Shown in pieces: positions 63,208-64,000 of a stretch of 64,000 nt of DNA. Position numbers and translations under genes: made by a program. The first letter of the stretch is position 1. Each line of letters begins with the position of its first letter. This DNA comes from Bin5 sp034428435 (GTDB taxonomy: Bacteria; Chloroflexota; Anaerolineae; Caldilineales; Caldilineaceae). The stretch lies in contig DAOUHY010000288.1 of the NCBI GenBank assembly GCA_034428435.1, positions 62,001 through 126,000 of the forward strand, written 5' to 3'. A model generated the notes under the pieces. That model worked only from the letters and a program-made list of their open reading frames with translations, ran no database searches and was not told the origin of the DNA.

Positions 63208-63307
63208 CGCCGACTTTGGGAGAAGACGCTCTAAAGTCTCGAATAGCACACCGCTCGCCAGAATTGGGTCGGTTCGCTCGCGAACGGCCCTTTTTCTATT
63301 TCCGAGC

Positions 63308-64000
63308 CTATTGCTGTTGTTGCTGTTCCTGATCGATACGCAGCCTCGTGCTGCTTTCAGCTTCGGCAAACTCTCTGACTGTAATGTGCCCGTTGTCGAG
63401 CAGATCGTGAGGGATATCCTCATCTTCAGTCTCAGAGATATGGACGCCAACTGTCAGCTCGCTGCGAGCATTTCCCTTATATGTCCCCCGAGTCGGTGGA
63501 ACGTCCGCATAGTCCCGGCCGACTGCTATACGGATGTGGTTGTCGCTGACGAAAGAGTTGTTGGTCGGGTCAAAGCCGATCCAACCGGTCATGGGGAGGA
63601 ATGCCTCTACCCAAGCGTGTGAAGCCCCGGAAATGTCTTTTTCTTCCTTTCTTTCAGGATCTTGAAAGATATAGCCACTGACGTATCGAGCAGGGATACT
63701 AGCCCTTCGAAGCAGTGCTATCATGATGTGGGAAAAGTCCTGGCAGACCCCGCGGCGGTTCTCCAGGGCCGTGTCGATTGGTGAGTCAACTGCGGTACTC
63801 TTCGGCGTATACTCGATTGCCGAGTGGATCCTCTCATTGACGTCGAAAAGAGCGCTGAGAGGGTCTCTGGCTTTGCCGAAGCCAATCTCTTCTGCAAAAT
63901 CGGCCAAAAGGCCGGTCGGGCGCGCGAAGATACTGGGCGTCAACCAGTCCCAGTGCTGACCGGTCGCAGCGATATCCTCCAACTCCTTCCAGGTCGAGGC
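63308..64000 (-). CDS. Transglutaminase-like protein, C-terminal part (cut by window edge)
   Basis: The minus-strand frame is open to the right edge and gives about 231 residues. The catalytic triad of the transglutaminase-like cysteine peptidase fold is present: Cys in RGVCQDFSHIMI, His in SGASHAWVEAFLP and Asp in GFDPTNNS. The tail after about residue 160 is acidic and ends in QEQQQQQQ. The N-terminal domain common in this family (beta-rich) is missing because of the window edge. Its position beside a NIPSNAP gene on the other strand gives no functional clue. Confidence 0.85.
   Translation of the reverse strand, partial: ASTWKELEDIAATGQHWDWLTPSIFARPTGLLADFAEEIGFGKARDPLSALFDVNERIHSAIEYTPKSTAVDSPIDTALENRRGVCQDFSHIMIALLRRASIPARYVSGYIFQDPERKEEKDISGASHAWVEAFLPMTGWIGFDPTNNSFVSDNHIRIAVGRDYADVPPTRGTYKGNARSELTVGVHISETEDEDIPHDLLDNGHITVREFAEAESSTRLRIDQEQQQQQ

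Overview
The window reads as a chromosomal segment of a GC-rich, free-living bacterium, most likely a member of the Chloroflexota (Caldilineae/Anaerolineae type). This placement is inferred from the gene mix: a heterodimer-type lycopene cyclase with a CruF hydratase and a B12-type MerR regulator, secreted lipoproteins with Pro/Thr- or Ala/Glu-rich stalks, several large solute-binding-protein ABC systems, and a zinc-less L33. There is no phage, plasmid, CRISPR or transposase gene. The density of genes is normal, with many ATGA/GTGA stop-start overlaps.

Layout. 0-9.7 kb: an exporter-type ABC pair cut by the left edge, threonine synthase, a DUF3054 membrane protein, a GT4 glycosyltransferase, a PIN-TRAM protein, cysS-rlmB, a pterin carbinolamine dehydratase and a lipoprotein cytochrome c. 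10-16 kb: homocysteine methyltransferase with an M29 aminopeptidase, tRNA-Lys(CTT), rpmG, and a Gfo/Idh/MocA dehydrogenase with a D-2-hydroxyacid dehydrogenase. 16-22 kb: a complete branched-chain amino acid ABC operon (livK-H-M-G-F), with an unusually long LivM. 22-23.4 kb: non-coding repeats. 23.4-30.4 kb: housekeeping genes (ABC-F, coaE, dnaJ, a DMT transporter, prmA-rsmE). 30.4-40 kb: a sugar-type ABC operon, an FtsX-like giant permease, then a beta-RFAP-synthase (MptG-like) gene followed by a stand-alone TrpF-like gene. 40-42.7 kb: lipase-like hydrolase, peroxiredoxin and small membrane proteins. 42.8-51.4 kb: a carotenoid locus. A MerR/B12-binding regulator heads a minus-strand operon of lycopene cyclase, an exported protein, cruF, plsY, a CruG-like glycosyltransferase and a phosphopantetheinyl transferase; crtB lies divergently. 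52-61.3 kb: an oligopeptide/dipeptide-type ABC operon with a membrane-anchored six-heme cytochrome inserted between the permease and the second ATPase. 61.4-64 kb: a GH4 glycosidase, a NIPSNAP protein and a transglutaminase-like protein cut by the right edge.

The most notable non-coding structure is a family of roughly 455-460 bp elements with terminal inverted repeats (GGTGCATCCC type). It has two full copies, one truncated copy and one degenerate core. One copy has a perfect 9-bp target duplication. All intact copies share an identical 72-bp core that folds into two hairpins. They look like non-autonomous mobile elements, and they sit next to promoters (tRNA-Lys, livK) or inside the regulator-crtB intergenic region.

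Other points of interest are: a B12 regulator that keeps the lower axial His motif but lacks the EH of the W-x9-EH light-sensing motif and carries an extra C-terminal domain; a 26-bp double GTAC palindrome around its ribosome binding site; the MptG/TrpF pair; and a stem-loop directly after each of the three solute-binding-protein genes. All functional assignments come from motifs read by eye; no database search was run.
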